Part shown: positions 27,598-36,443 of the stretch, in pieces | Layout of the letters: the number at the start of each line of letters is the position of its first letter | How positions within the stretch are numbered: position 1 is the first letter of the stretch | Assembly: GCA_947090765.1 (NCBI GenBank) | Contig: OX352322.1 | Location: forward strand, 2,711,501-2,775,500 | Length of the DNA: 64,000 nucleotides | Direction of reading: 5' to 3' | Origin: Pseudomonas sp. MM223 | GTDB lineage: Bacteria; Pseudomonadota; Gammaproteobacteria; Pseudomonadales; Pseudomonadaceae | Translations under genes and position numbers: made by a program | Notes under the pieces: generated by a model | What the model was told of the DNA's origin: nothing | Databases searched by the model: none | Seen by the model: only the letters and a program-made list of their open reading frames with translations

Positions 27598-28527
27598 ATG
27601 CCGTTTGACCTGACTGACCTGCGTCTGCTGCTGGCCATCGCAGCCACGGGCAGCCTGAGCAAGGCGGCTGCGACCTTTCCGGTTGCAGTATCGGCCGCCA
27701 GCAATCGCCTGCGCCTGCTGGAGGAGCGCTGCGGGCTGGCGCTGTTCATCCGCAACGCCGGCGGCATGCAGCTAACGCCATCCGGGCGGTTGGTGCTTGA
27801 GGGCGCGCGAAGCGTCCTGGCTGAGGCACAAAAGCTGCAGGGCACCTTGAAAGAGCTGTCTGGTGAGCACCGCATTACCTTGCGCCTGGCGGCTTCCACC
27901 GTGACCAACAGCACATTGCTGCCTGCCGTGCTGGGGCCGTTCCTGGCGGACTACCCGGAAGTCGACCTGCAACTGGTCGAGCACAAGAGCGTGGATGTGC
28001 TGCGGGTAGTGGTGGCCAACGAGTGCGAGATCGGTGTGTATGACGGCATCCTGAACAGTGAGGGCGTGGTATCGCTGCCGTTTCGCACCGAGCGCCTGGT
28101 GATGCTGGTACCTGCCGGGCATCCGCTGGCCGGGCGCGAGCAACTGCGCCTGGTCGACGCCTTGGGTTTTGCATTCATCTGCTTGCCGGGTGAGCGGCCG
28201 ATGCAGCGGTTTGTCGAAGAGATGGCGATGAAGCTGGCCATGCCCCTCAAGGTCCGGGTACGTGCACCGAGTTTCGAGGCAATTGCCCAGTTGGTGGCAC
28301 AGCGTGCAGGCGTGGCGATGCTGCCCGAAACAGCGGCCCTGCGTGCCGAGCAGGAGCTGCCGGTGCGCAGGGTGGCCCTGGCCGAAAGCTGGGCCACTCT
28401 GGAGCTTCGTTTGTGCTTCCGGGACTGGGAGCAACTGAGCTCACACGGGCGGCAATTGGTGAGCTTTCTCTCCGGTCTTGAAGCGGGTGAGAACGCCGCG
28501 ATTTCGGTGGTTCCCGCACCTGCTTGA
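27598..28527 (+). CDS. LysR-family transcriptional regulator
   Basis: A 309-residue LTTR: HTH at about 5-62 (LRLLLAIAATGSLSKAAATF, VSAASNRLRLLEERCGLALF) and an effector-binding domain after the hinge. GGAGAAGG forms a good ribosome site 3-10 bases before the start. It is divergent from the DMT transporter at 26532, a common local regulator/transporter pair. Inducer unknown. Confidence 0.83.
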   Translation: MPFDLTDLRLLLAIAATGSLSKAAATFPVAVSAASNRLRLLEERCGLALFIRNAGGMQLTPSGRLVLEGARSVLAEAQKLQGTLKELSGEHRITLRLAASTVTNSTLLPAVLGPFLADYPEVDLQLVEHKSVDVLRVVVANECEIGVYDGILNSEGVVSLPFRTERLVMLVPAGHPLAGREQLRLVDALGFAFICLPGERPMQRFVEEMAMKLAMPLKVRVRAPSFEAIAQLVAQRAGVAMLPETAALRAEQELPVRRVALAESWATLELRLCFRDWEQLSSHGRQLVSFLSGLEAGENAAISVVPAPA

Positions 28528-28671
28528 TGGCAAAATGATATTGCCTGCGCGCGTTCACTGACAGGGGCTGGGCTATCATTTGCAGTCATCCGTCCAAGGC
28601 CCCTCTGAAAAGTCATCACGAGCGCATACAATCGGGCCTTTTCCTCATTAACCAGATAGGCCAATGCGTAT

Positions 28672-29838
28672 ATGGCGCTAGATCCACCCACGATGCTGAC
28701 CATCTCGGTCGCCCTGGCAGCGGCGGCTGCCCTGTACCTGGCGATTGAGTGGCGCAGTGTCCGCGAAACCTCACTGCTGTTCTGGAGTGCCGGTTTTGCC
28801 ACTATTACTGTCGGTTGTGTGCTGGCCTTGTTGCGCGGGGTCGGGTTGTTGTTCATCGGCATCTGGTTCGCCAACGGTTTGCTGGTGGTGGCGCACTGGT
28901 TTTTCCTGATGGGCGTACTGCGTTTTACCCAGGACCGCTTGTCGCGGGCCTGGCTGATGATTGTGGTTGTCTGGTTCGCCTTGCTGCTGTTGCCCGTGGG
29001 GCCGCAGTGGTCGAAGGTGATGCTGATGGTCAACTCGTTGCTGGTGGCGGCGTTGACGCTGAAGGCCAGCTTCCTGTTGCGTCCCCACGGTAAGTCGCTG
29101 AGTGTCGGGGCCGTGCAGCTGCGTTATGTTTTGCTGATTCACGGGCTGTTCTATGTGGCCAAGGCGGTCATCGCGATCACGCCGGGTACGTTGATTGACC
29201 TGGCCACCTTTGGCGGGCTGATCATTCAGGTTTCCTTGGTCGAGGGGGCGATGGCGATCATGCTGATTGCCTTGTCGATGACGGGTACCGTGCGCTATCG
29301 GCGTGAGGCGCGGATTGCCCGGCTGGCAGCCCGCGACCCATTGACCGCGTTGTACAACCGGCGTGCGTTGGAGGTGCGGGCGGGGCATTTTTTCAAGGAC
29401 GTCAGCCCGGCGCAGCCCGGGGCGTTACTGCTGATCGACATCGATAACTTCAAGCTGGTCAACGACCTGCATGGGCATATTGCCGGGGACCGATTGCTGA
29501 TTGCCCTGAGTGAGATGATTCGCACGGTGCTGCCCGAGCGCGCGCTGGCCGCGCGGTTGGGTGGCGATGAGTTTGTCATCCTTTTGAGCGGGGCGAGTAG
29601 TGAGCGAGTCATGGAGCTGGGTGGGTTGCTGCGCGAGCAGTTCCAGCAGTATGCCAGCAAGACCGTGCCTACGCCGCACGCGGTTACCTTGAGCATCGGC
29701 GTCAACCTGTTCGAGCAGCCGCCGGCGAGCCTGGCGGCGTTGATCGAGCAGGGGGATGTGGCGTTGTACCAGTCCAAGCGCAGCGGGCGCGACAGTATTC
29801 GGTTTGTTGAGCGGCCGATGGCTGACCTTAACCAATAG
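28672..29838 (+). CDS. Membrane-bound diguanylate cyclase
   Basis: A 388-residue protein with six or seven N-terminal membrane helices (about 8-200) and a C-terminal GGDEF domain (about 220-385, GGDEF at 297-301 in RLGGDEFVILL). The residues ahead of GGDEF (PERALAARL) do not form the RxxD inhibitory site, so feedback inhibition by c-di-GMP would be weak or absent. It probably makes c-di-GMP in response to a membrane signal. It is monocistronic, with a short hairpin after the stop. Confidence 0.87.
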   Translation: MALDPPTMLTISVALAAAAALYLAIEWRSVRETSLLFWSAGFATITVGCVLALLRGVGLLFIGIWFANGLLVVAHWFFLMGVLRFTQDRLSRAWLMIVVVWFALLLLPVGPQWSKVMLMVNSLLVAALTLKASFLLRPHGKSLSVGAVQLRYVLLIHGLFYVAKAVIAITPGTLIDLATFGGLIIQVSLVEGAMAIMLIALSMTGTVRYRREARIARLAARDPLTALYNRRALEVRAGHFFKDVSPAQPGALLLIDIDNFKLVNDLHGHIAGDRLLIALSEMIRTVLPERALAARLGGDEFVILLSGASSERVMELGGLLREQFQQYASKTVPTPHAVTLSIGVNLFEQPPASLAALIEQGDVALYQSKRSGRDSIRFVERPMADLNQ

Positions 29839-29843
29839 GCGAT

Positions 29844-29860
29844 GGGCCGCGAAGCGGCCC
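29844..29860. terminator. Short hairpin between convergent genes
   Basis: GGGCCGC-GAA-GCGGCCC lies 6 bases after the diguanylate cyclase stop and 35 bases before the end of ppnN. There is no T-run; it may act as a weak bidirectional terminator. Confidence 0.45.
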
Positions 29861-29894
29861 AAATAGCCTGAGATTACTGTTTGGACAGCCGGTG

Positions 29895-31268
29895 TCAGGT
29901 CGCCACCTGGTAGCAAGGCACATACGCAGCGCCGCCGGGCAGCTTCATGCGGTGCTGGTCGACGAAGGCCTGTAGCAGCCGGCCCAGTGGGTCCAGCACA
30001 GCGCTGTCGCCATGGATCTGATACGGCCCGTGTTCCTCGATCAGGCGGATGCCCTTGTCCTTGACGTTACCGGCAACGATGCCGGAAAACGCCCGGCGCA
30101 GGTTGGCAGCCAGTTCATGGGGTGGCAGCTCGCGGCGCAGGTCCAGCTCGGCCATGGCCTGGTGGGTCGGGTCGAACGGGCGCTGGAAGCTTTCCTCGAT
30201 TTTCAGCAGCCAGTTGAAGTGGAAGGCGTCGTTGCGCTCGCGGCGGAACTGCTTGACCTCCTTGAGCCCTTCGACCATGTGCCGGGCAACTTCGGCCGGG
30301 TCATCAATGATGATTTCGTACAAGCGGTGCGCCGCCTCGCCCAGGGTAGCGCCGACGAAGGCATGCAACTGTTGCAGGTACGGTTCGGCGCTGCGCGGGC
30401 CGGTGAGCACCACCGGGAACGGCAGGTCGTGGTTGTCGGGGTGCATGAGGATGCCCAGCAGGTACAGGAACTCCTCGGCCGTACCGGCACCGCCCGGGAA
30501 GATGATGATGCCGTGACCGACACGTACGAAGGCTTCAAGGCGCTTCTCAATGTCCGGCAAGATCACCAGCTCGTTAACGATCGGGTTGGGCGCCTCGGCG
30601 GCAATGATGCCCGGCTCGGTCAGGCCAAGGTAGCGGCTTCCATGCATGCGCTGCTTGGCGTGGGCGATGGTGGCGCCTTTCATCGGGCCTTTCATCACGC
30701 CCGGGCCGCAGCCGGTGCACACATCCAGCTTGCGCAGGCCCAGCTCGTGGCCGACCTTCTTGGTGTACTGGTATTCCTCGGTGCTGATCGAGTGGCCGCC
30801 CCAGCACACCACCATTTTCGGCTCTACGCCCGGGCGCAGGGTGCGGGCGTTGCGCAGCAGGTGGAAAACGTAGTCGGTGATGCCCTGGGAGCTTTCCAGG
30901 TCGATACGCTGGCTGGCCAGCTCGCTTTCGGTGTAGACGATGTCGCGCAGGGCGCTGAACAGCATTTCACGGGTGCTGGCGATCATTTCGCCATCGACGA
31001 AGGCGTCGGCCGGGGCATTAAGCAGCTCCAGGCGTACGCCGCGGTCCTGTTGGTGGATACGCACCTCGAAGTCTTTGTAGGCCTCGAGGATGGTCTTGGC
31101 ATTGTCGACATGAGCGCCGGTGTTGAGGATGGCCAGGGCGCACTGGCGGAACAGGGTGTAAAGGCTACCGGTACCGACTTCACTCAGTTGCTGCACTTCA
31201 CGTTGTGACAGCGTTTCCAGGCTGCCTTTGGGGCTGACGGATGCATTGATGACATTGCGTTGAGGCAT
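29895..31268 (-). CDS. ppnN: Pyrimidine/purine nucleotide 5'-monophosphate nucleosidase
   Basis: A 457-residue protein of the LOG/lysine-decarboxylase-like family in its long YgdH form. The signature is PGGAGTAEEFLYLLG, with the phosphate-binding CTGCGPGVMKGPMKGA block before it. A conserved N-terminal PpnN domain (QREVQQLSEVGTGSLYTLFR) and a C-terminal domain flank the Rossmann core. PpnN hydrolyses nucleoside monophosphates to base and ribose 5-phosphate and is a (p)ppGpp target in E. coli. It stands alone, between a hairpin and a 94-base promoter gap. Confidence 0.9.
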   Translation of the reverse strand: MPQRNVINASVSPKGSLETLSQREVQQLSEVGTGSLYTLFRQCALAILNTGAHVDNAKTILEAYKDFEVRIHQQDRGVRLELLNAPADAFVDGEMIASTREMLFSALRDIVYTESELASQRIDLESSQGITDYVFHLLRNARTLRPGVEPKMVVCWGGHSISTEEYQYTKKVGHELGLRKLDVCTGCGPGVMKGPMKGATIAHAKQRMHGSRYLGLTEPGIIAAEAPNPIVNELVILPDIEKRLEAFVRVGHGIIIFPGGAGTAEEFLYLLGILMHPDNHDLPFPVVLTGPRSAEPYLQQLHAFVGATLGEAAHRLYEIIIDDPAEVARHMVEGLKEVKQFRRERNDAFHFNWLLKIEESFQRPFDPTHQAMAELDLRRELPPHELAANLRRAFSGIVAGNVKDKGIRLIEEHGPYQIHGDSAVLDPLGRLLQAFVDQHRMKLPGGAAYVPCYQVAT

Positions 31269-31362
31269 CTAAGTCTTTCCTGTGCGGGTAAAACATCCTT
31301 CTTTCACAACACCATACCGAGAAATGTGGACGGCAACGAGGGGGCGGGTGAAAAACCTTGAG

Positions 31363-31454
31363 ACCGGGTTGGCTTCTTTGCGGGCTTGCCCGCTTCCACA
31401 GGTTCAGCGCAGGCCCCTGTAGGAGCGGGCAAGCCCGCAAAGATGCCAACCCGG
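31363..31454. repeat. Paired REP element, GCGGGCTTGCCCGC subtype
   Basis: GACCGGGTTGGCTTCTTTGC (31363 on) is mirrored by GCAAAGATGCCAACCCGGTC (to 31456), with CGGGCTTGCCCGCTTCCACA inside. It lies between ppnN and the yeiH 3' end and is distinct in core from the other REPs here. Confidence 0.75.
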
Positions 31455-31461
31455 TCCCGGT

Positions 31462-32523
31462 TTATCCCAACAGCTTTTGCACACCGAGGGTAATCGCCAA
31501 TCCACCGCCTACCAGCCACAGGTTGAGGATAGCCCCGGTAGCCAGCGCCTTTGGCCCGGCCTGACGAATCTGGCTGAAGCGGGTTTCCATGCCAAGCGCA
31601 GTCATGGCCATGGTCAGGGCAAAAGTATCGAGGCTGTTCACCGCCTGGGTCACGCTACCCGGCAGCACCTGCAACGAGTTCACCAGCACCAGGGCGAGGA
31701 AGCCAAAGGCAAACCAGGGCATCGCGATGCGCCCATTGCCCTGCGCCTGGCCGGCCTTGCGCGAGCGGCTGATCCACAGGCCTACCACCAGCAGTACCGG
31801 CACCAGCAGCATCACCCGGGTCATCTTGACGATCGTGGCGATATGAGTGGCTTCAGGGCTGACGTTACTTGCCGCGCCTACTACCTGGGCGACTTCGTGG
31901 ATGGTGCCGCCCAGGAACAGCCCGGCGCCCAGGGTGTCCAGGTGCAGCCAGCCGGCATTAATGGCGAGCGGGTAGAGGAACATCGACAAGGTGCCGAACA
32001 GCACCACGCTGCCGACGGCCATGGCGCTTTTGTGCGGGGCACTGCGCAGCGCCGATTCGAAGGCCAGCACGGCGGCGGCGCCACAGATGGCGCTGCCAGC
32101 GGCGGTCAGCAAGGCGGTATCGCGGTCCAGCTTGAACAGCTTCATGCCACACCACAGGCCGATCAGCAGGGTGCTGGACACCACCAGCAGCGATACGAGC
32201 AACCCCGACCAGCCGACTTCGGCGATTTCCTGCAGGCTGACACGCAGGCCGAAGAAGGCTACGGCTATGCGCAGAAGGCCGCGGGCCGAAAAGTTGATGC
32301 CGGCAGCCCAGCTGGCCGGTACACCGTCGCGCAACGCGTTGCCGTACAGCGCGCCGGCGACGATGCCGACGATCAGCGGGCTGATGCCCAGGTTGGCGAT
32401 GGCGGGCAAGGCGGCCAGTTGGGTGACCGCAAACGCGAACAGCGCGACGAACAGGATGCCATTGAGCCGCCCTCGGGTGGAGAGGGTAGGCGTATAAGCG
32501 GGGTTGGACGGAACCGTGGCCAT
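31462..32523 (-). CDS. YeiH-family (UPF0324) membrane protein, putative sulfate exporter
   Basis: A 353-residue protein with about ten membrane helices. Family blocks are visible: SPLIVGIVAGALYGNALRDG, SARGLLRIAVAFFGLRVSLQ, and LTAAGSAICGAAAVLAFESA. YeiH proteins are thought to export sulfate or other small anions; the evidence for the family is limited. It is divergent from a LysR gene resembling YeiE, the usual regulator partner. A perfect palindrome in the 111-base gap is the likely operator. Confidence 0.85.
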   Translation of the reverse strand: MATVPSNPAYTPTLSTRGRLNGILFVALFAFAVTQLAALPAIANLGISPLIVGIVAGALYGNALRDGVPASWAAGINFSARGLLRIAVAFFGLRVSLQEIAEVGWSGLLVSLLVVSSTLLIGLWCGMKLFKLDRDTALLTAAGSAICGAAAVLAFESALRSAPHKSAMAVGSVVLFGTLSMFLYPLAINAGWLHLDTLGAGLFLGGTIHEVAQVVGAASNVSPEATHIATIVKMTRVMLLVPVLLVVGLWISRSRKAGQAQGNGRIAMPWFAFGFLALVLVNSLQVLPGSVTQAVNSLDTFALTMAMTALGMETRFSQIRQAGPKALATGAILNLWLVGGGLAITLGVQKLLG

Positions 32524-32569
32524 GTGAGTCCTCCGGAAAGGTGTTTCGACAAGGCTTACGTTAATCTGG

Positions 32570-32583
32570 TTATAAGCTTATAA
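32570..32583. promoter_or_regulatory. Perfect palindrome TTATAAGCTTATAA, candidate LysR operator
   Basis: A 14-base perfect dyad in the gap between the divergent yeiH-like and LysR genes, 52 bases upstream of the LysR start and 47 bases from the yeiH start. It fits an LTTR recognition site. Confidence 0.5.
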
Positions 32584-32634
32584 AAAATCGTAATTTAGAA
32601 TGGCAAATATCCGGTTAGCTGATATTTTTAAATC

Positions 32635-33522
32635 ATGACCCCAGAACAACTGATAACGTTTGCCACTGTCGCCGAGCACGGCAACATCAGCCACGCGGCC
32701 CAGGCGCTGCACCTGTCGCAGCCGGCGGTGTCCGGCCAGCTCAAGCTGCTGCAAGAGGCTTTTGGCGAGCCGCTGTACCAGCGTGCCGGCCGTGGCGTGC
32801 GGTTGACGGCAGCTGGTGAGCAGTTGTTGGCCCATGCCGAGCGCCTGCGCGAAACCTTTCGCCAGGCCCAGGCATTGCGTGAGGCCATGCGTGGGTTGGA
32901 GCGCGGTACTTTGCGTATTGGTGCCAGCACCACACCCGCCAGTTACCTGCTGCCGTACCTGATTGCCGATTTCCATACCCGCCACCCGGACGTGCTGGTG
33001 ACTACATCGCACGGCAACTCGGCCGAGATCGTCGCAGCGCTGGACAGTGTCGACATCGCCTTGATCGAAGGGCCGCCTGGGCAGGAATTGCCACTGGGCA
33101 CAGAAGTGACGGCCTGGCGTGAGGACGAGATCGTTGCCATCGTGCCCAGTGGTCATCCGTTGGCAAGCAGTGACCAGCAGGCGTTGGCGTCGCTGGGTGC
33201 TTACCCGTTGGTGCTGCGCGAGAGCGGCTCGGGGGTGCGGCAGATCGTCGAGCGGGCGTTTGCCCGTGAGGGTGTTGCGATGCGCGTGGCGCTGGAAATT
33301 GCCGGGGTGGAAGGGGTGAAGGAGGCGGTGCGTGCGGGGATGGGGGTTGGCTTTGTGTCGGCGATGTCCATTCGTCATGAGGATGGGGCGTTGCACAGGT
33401 TGCAGGTTGCGCCGCAGGCGCTGGTGCGGCGGTTCTCCATTCTGGTGCCGCATGCGGCTACACCGTCGCGGGCGGCGGCGCGCTTTCTTGAGTTGTGTGT
33501 TGGCATGCAAGAGGTCGGTTGA
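32635..33522 (+). CDS. LysR-family regulator, YeiE-like
   Basis: A 295-residue LTTR with HTH at about 2-60 (MTPEQLITFATVAEHGNISH, AVSGQLKLLQEAFGEPLYQR) and a CysB/CbbR-type effector domain (LRIGASTTPASYLLPYLIAD). YeiE/YeiH pairs are widespread, and YeiE responds to sulfite in some bacteria. It probably regulates the divergent exporter through the palindrome at 32570. The C-terminus ends right before a degenerate REP. Confidence 0.83.
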   Translation: MTPEQLITFATVAEHGNISHAAQALHLSQPAVSGQLKLLQEAFGEPLYQRAGRGVRLTAAGEQLLAHAERLRETFRQAQALREAMRGLERGTLRIGASTTPASYLLPYLIADFHTRHPDVLVTTSHGNSAEIVAALDSVDIALIEGPPGQELPLGTEVTAWREDEIVAIVPSGHPLASSDQQALASLGAYPLVLRESGSGVRQIVERAFAREGVAMRVALEIAGVEGVKEAVRAGMGVGFVSAMSIRHEDGALHRLQVAPQALVRRFSILVPHAATPSRAAARFLELCVGMQEVG

Positions 33523-33528
33523 CCATTC

Positions 33529-33617
33529 GGGCCTCTTCGCGGCACAAGGCCGCTCCTACAGGGGGTACGCAGCATTCAATGACTTTGTTATAGGTCTTGC
33601 GCCGCGAAGAGGCCGGT
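33529..33617. repeat. Degenerate REP pair
   Basis: GGCCTCTTCGCGGCACAAGG (33530 on) is paired with GCGCCGCGAAGAGGCC ending at 33613. The right arm has lost the TGTAGGAGCG part. It separates convergent LysR and pncB. Confidence 0.65.
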
Positions 33618-33627
33618 CCAGGTAACA

Positions 33628-34827
33628 TCAATTCAACTTGAAGACATGCTTCATGTAGGCCACAAAATTCTCGTCCCGGCATTGCGTCTTGCCCGGGCTG
33701 TCGGAAATCTTGGCCACGGGCGCCCCGTTGCAGTCGGTCATCTTGATCACGATGTTCATGGGCTCCACCCCAGGAATATCGCAGGTCAGCCGGGTACCAA
33801 TGCCAAAGCTCACATTGATCCGTTCGTGCAATGCCCGGTACAGCGTCAGCGCTTTGGCAAAATCCAGCCCATCGGAAAAGATCAGGGTCTTGCTTTTCGG
33901 GTCGATCCCCAGCCGCTCGTAGTGGGCGATGGCTTTCTCCGCCCACGCCAGTGGATCGCCCGAGTCGTGCCGCAGGCCATCGAACAGCTTGGCGAAGTAC
34001 AGATCAAAATCGCTGATGAAGGCATCCATGGTAATGCAGTCGGTCAACGCGATGCCCAGTAACCCACGGTACTCCCGCACCCAGCATTCCAGCGCGGCGG
34101 CCTGGCTGTCGACCAGGCGCGGGCCGAGCTGCTGGTGGGCCATGAACCATTCGTGGGCCATGGTGCCCAAGGGCTTTAGCTCGAATTCGCGGGCCAGGTG
34201 CACATTGCTGGTGCCGACGAAGCGCCCTGGGAAGTCGTGCTTGAGGATGTGCACCACTTCTTCCTGCACCCGGTAAGAGAAGCGCCTGCGGGTGCCGAAG
34301 TCTGCCAACTGGAAGCCGGCCAGCTCATCGGTGCTGGCCTCGGCCTTGAGCCAGTCCAGTTTCTGGTACAGGCGTTCGCCCACTTGCTCGATCACCACCT
34401 CGCGGTAGCGGTAGCGGTTGCGTACTTCGCTGATAATCGCCAGCAGCGGGATCTCATAGAGGATCACATGCAACCACGGCCCGCGTACGCGGATTGCAAG
34501 TTGCCCGGTGGCATCCAGGCCAACCTGGACGTAGCGCAGGTTGAAGCGAAACAGGCTGAGAAAACGGATGAAGTCGGGCTTCAGGAAAGGGATTTTCTCC
34601 AGATACGCCAGCTGATCGTGGGTGACTGTGACTTCGGCCAGTTGCTCCACCTGGTGTCGGATTTCGGCCAGGTAGGGGGAGAGGTCTTCACTATTGCGGC
34701 AGCGGAACTCCCACTCGACCTCGGCGTTGGGGTAGTTGTGCAGCACTGCCTGCATCATGGTGATCTTGTAGAAGTCGGTGTCCAGCAGGTTCTGGATGAT
34801 GCGCGGGCCAAAAACACTTTCGCTCAT
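33628..34827 (-). CDS. pncB: Nicotinate phosphoribosyltransferase
   Basis: A 399-residue enzyme starting at 34827, inside an ATGA overlap with the pncA stop; upstream in-frame codons belong to pncA in another frame. Motifs: [20 protein letters not shown] at the N-terminus, [12 protein letters not shown], the phosphohistidine region [12 protein letters not shown], and phosphate-binding [12 protein letters not shown] plus LIFSDGLDF. It converts nicotinate and PRPP to nicotinate mononucleotide in NAD salvage. It is coupled to pncA and probably repressed by the divergent NrtR. Confidence 0.95.
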   Translation of the reverse strand: MSESVFGPRIIQNLLDTDFYKITMMQAVLHNYPNAEVEWEFRCRNSEDLSPYLAEIRHQVEQLAEVTVTHDQLAYLEKIPFLKPDFIRFLSLFRFNLRYVQVGLDATGQLAIRVRGPWLHVILYEIPLLAIISEVRNRYRYREVVIEQVGERLYQKLDWLKAEASTDELAGFQLADFGTRRRFSYRVQEEVVHILKHDFPGRFVGTSNVHLAREFELKPLGTMAHEWFMAHQQLGPRLVDSQAAALECWVREYRGLLGIALTDCITMDAFISDFDLYFAKLFDGLRHDSGDPLAWAEKAIAHYERLGIDPKSKTLIFSDGLDFAKALTLYRALHERINVSFGIGTRLTCDIPGVEPMNIVIKMTDCNGAPVAKISDSPGKTQCRDENFVAYMKHVFKLN

Positions 34828-35474
34828 GGGCGGCCTTCCTTGATCTGGGCAAGCTGGTGGTCGAGCGCGGCCTCGTCGCCGCAAAGGATTACGCCATCGG
34901 CAGCAAGGGCACCGCACGCTTCGATGGCGCCCGCCTGGGTGAGGGCACGGCAGGCGGGCAGGTACAGCAGCACCGTGAAGCCGGCTTGGCGCAACTGGCG
35001 GGCGGTGGTCTTGACGCAGTAGTCCAGGGCCAGGCCGCCGACGATGACTGCACCCACTTGGTGGACCTTGAGGTACTCGATTACCCCGGTGGAGCGGCGT
35101 TCGGCCAGGTCGTGGTAGCAGGCTCCGTAGGGGTGCAGGTCGGGCTCGACACCTTTCCATACGAAGTAGTCGTAGTCGATGGGGGCGGGCAGGCCGGCCA
35201 ATAGCTCGAAACCCGGCGTGCCTGGCACGCAGTGGCTGACCCAGGTCAGGTCTGCATTATCCAGTTGCAGGGGTTGCAGCATGTGCGCAGGGTCGGCGAC
35301 CACCCAGGCGGCGTTGGCCGGGTGGGCGTCCTTGCTGCCCAGGCGCAGGTCGGCGCGCAGGGCCATGGCATTCAGATCCGCCGCGATTTCGTCGCCTTCG
35401 GGAACTGGCAGTTCCTGCGGGGCGTTGGCCGTGAAGCCGTTTTGCGCGTCGACGTCGAAACTGGCGATCTTCAT
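34824..35474 (-). CDS. pncA: Nicotinamidase
   Basis: A 216-residue isochorismatase-fold hydrolase with start 35474 (GGAGAACC upstream). The catalytic Asp is in FDVDAQNGF, Lys in [16 protein letters not shown], and the nucleophile Cys in [13 protein letters not shown]; the metal ligands lie in [13 protein letters not shown]. It deamidates nicotinamide to nicotinate, feeding pncB, whose start overlaps the pncA stop. The 138-base gap to the divergent nrtR holds TGTCA-AG-TGACA, a plausible NrtR site. Confidence 0.93.
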   Translation of the reverse strand: MKIASFDVDAQNGFTANAPQELPVPEGDEIAADLNAMALRADLRLGSKDAHPANAAWVVADPAHMLQPLQLDNADLTWVSHCVPGTPGFELLAGLPAPIDYDYFVWKGVEPDLHPYGACYHDLAERRSTGVIEYLKVHQVGAVIVGGLALDYCVKTTARQLRQAGFTVLLYLPACRALTQAGAIEACGALAADGVILCGDEAALDHQLAQIKEGRP

Positions 35475-35525
35475 GGCGGTTCTCCTTGATGGAATGGCTA
35501 TATAATTCATCTGGTGTATTAAGTG

Positions 35526-35537
35526 TGTCAAGTGACA
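35526..35537. promoter_or_regulatory. Candidate NrtR operator
   Basis: TGTCAAGTGACA (arms TGTCA/TGACA) lies between the divergent pncA and nrtR genes, 52 bases from the pncA start. NrtR binds dyads in the promoters of NAD genes. Assignment rests on position and symmetry. Confidence 0.5.
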
Positions 35538-35612
35538 ACTGCCAAGAGGTTTATGATTGCCTTACTTAGATGCTCTGGTGGATTATTGTGCTACTGAACA
35601 AGGAGCTGCACG

Positions 35613-36317
35613 GTGAGTACAGTCGAAGTCCTGGCCAGTGTCGACATCGTCGCCCTGCGCATGGCCCCTGATGCCCAGCATCTGCAAGTGTTGTTGCACC
35701 GTCGTGAGCGCGAGCCGCATGCCGGCCAATGGGCGTTGCCCGGGGTTATCGTGAATGGGCGAACCCCCGACACCAGCCTGGAAGATGCCGCCAGCCGGGC
35801 CCTGCTCGAGAAGGCCAGGGTTGAGCCGTGCTACATGGAGCAGGTGGGCACCGAGGGCAACGCATTCCGCGATCCTCGGGGGTGGTCGTTGAGCACCTAT
35901 TACCTGGCATTGCTTGACCCGACCCAGGTTGTCGAGGGCGAGCAATTGGCGTTTTTCGATCTGGACAGTGTGTTGGGGCGCAAAGTGCTGTTGCCTTTTG
36001 ACCACAACCTGCTGGTGGAGCGCGCTCGCGAGCGGCTGGCAGCCAAGACGGTGTACAGCAGCCTGCCGCTTTACCTGCTGGCGCAGAAGTTCACAGTGCT
36101 TGATGCATTGGGGGCGGTGCAGGCGTGCCTGGGGCAGCCAGTGAACAGCACCTCGCTGCGCAAGCGGCTGGATCGGCTGCGCGAGTTGGGGTGGGTGAGG
36201 GACACCGGGGAGAAGAACCAGCCCAGGTTGGGCAGGCCACAGCAGTTGTATCAGTACACGCCGCAGGGGGAGCGGGCGTATATGTTTGACCGCAGCCTGT
36301 TGCCGGAAGGGGCGTAG
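35613..36317 (+). CDS. nrtR: Nudix-domain NAD regulator NrtR
   Basis: A 234-residue protein: an N-terminal Nudix-like domain (about 5-140, GQWALPGVIVNGRTPD) whose Nudix box has lost the REUXEE glutamates (RALLEKARV instead), and a C-terminal winged helix (about 150-230, LDRLRELGWVRDTGEKNQPR). This is the NrtR layout: a repressor of NAD biosynthesis genes that binds ADP-ribose-like ligands. Its divergent placement next to pncAB supports the call. AAGGAG upstream gives a good ribosome site. Confidence 0.88.
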   Translation: MSTVEVLASVDIVALRMAPDAQHLQVLLHRREREPHAGQWALPGVIVNGRTPDTSLEDAASRALLEKARVEPCYMEQVGTEGNAFRDPRGWSLSTYYLALLDPTQVVEGEQLAFFDLDSVLGRKVLLPFDHNLLVERARERLAAKTVYSSLPLYLLAQKFTVLDALGAVQACLGQPVNSTSLRKRLDRLRELGWVRDTGEKNQPRLGRPQQLYQYTPQGERAYMFDRSLLPEGA

Positions 36318-36370
36318 TTCCCTGTCTTGCTCTTGCTTCTAAGCGCGCGATAGCTCAGGCACCGCCGATT

Positions 36371-36409
36371 GTGACTTCAGGAGGCCTGCGCTCGGCCTCT
36401 TGAAGTCGC
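36371..36409. terminator. Dyad between convergent nrtR and exporter genes
   Basis: GTGACTTCAGGAGGCC and GGCCTCTTGAAGTCGC form a 16-base imperfect stem with a 7-base loop, between stops at 36317 and 36444. There is no T-run; it is probably a bidirectional transcription barrier. Confidence 0.5.
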
Positions 36410-36443
36410 GAAGATCAAGATCAAAAGCGGATCAAGGGGGGCA

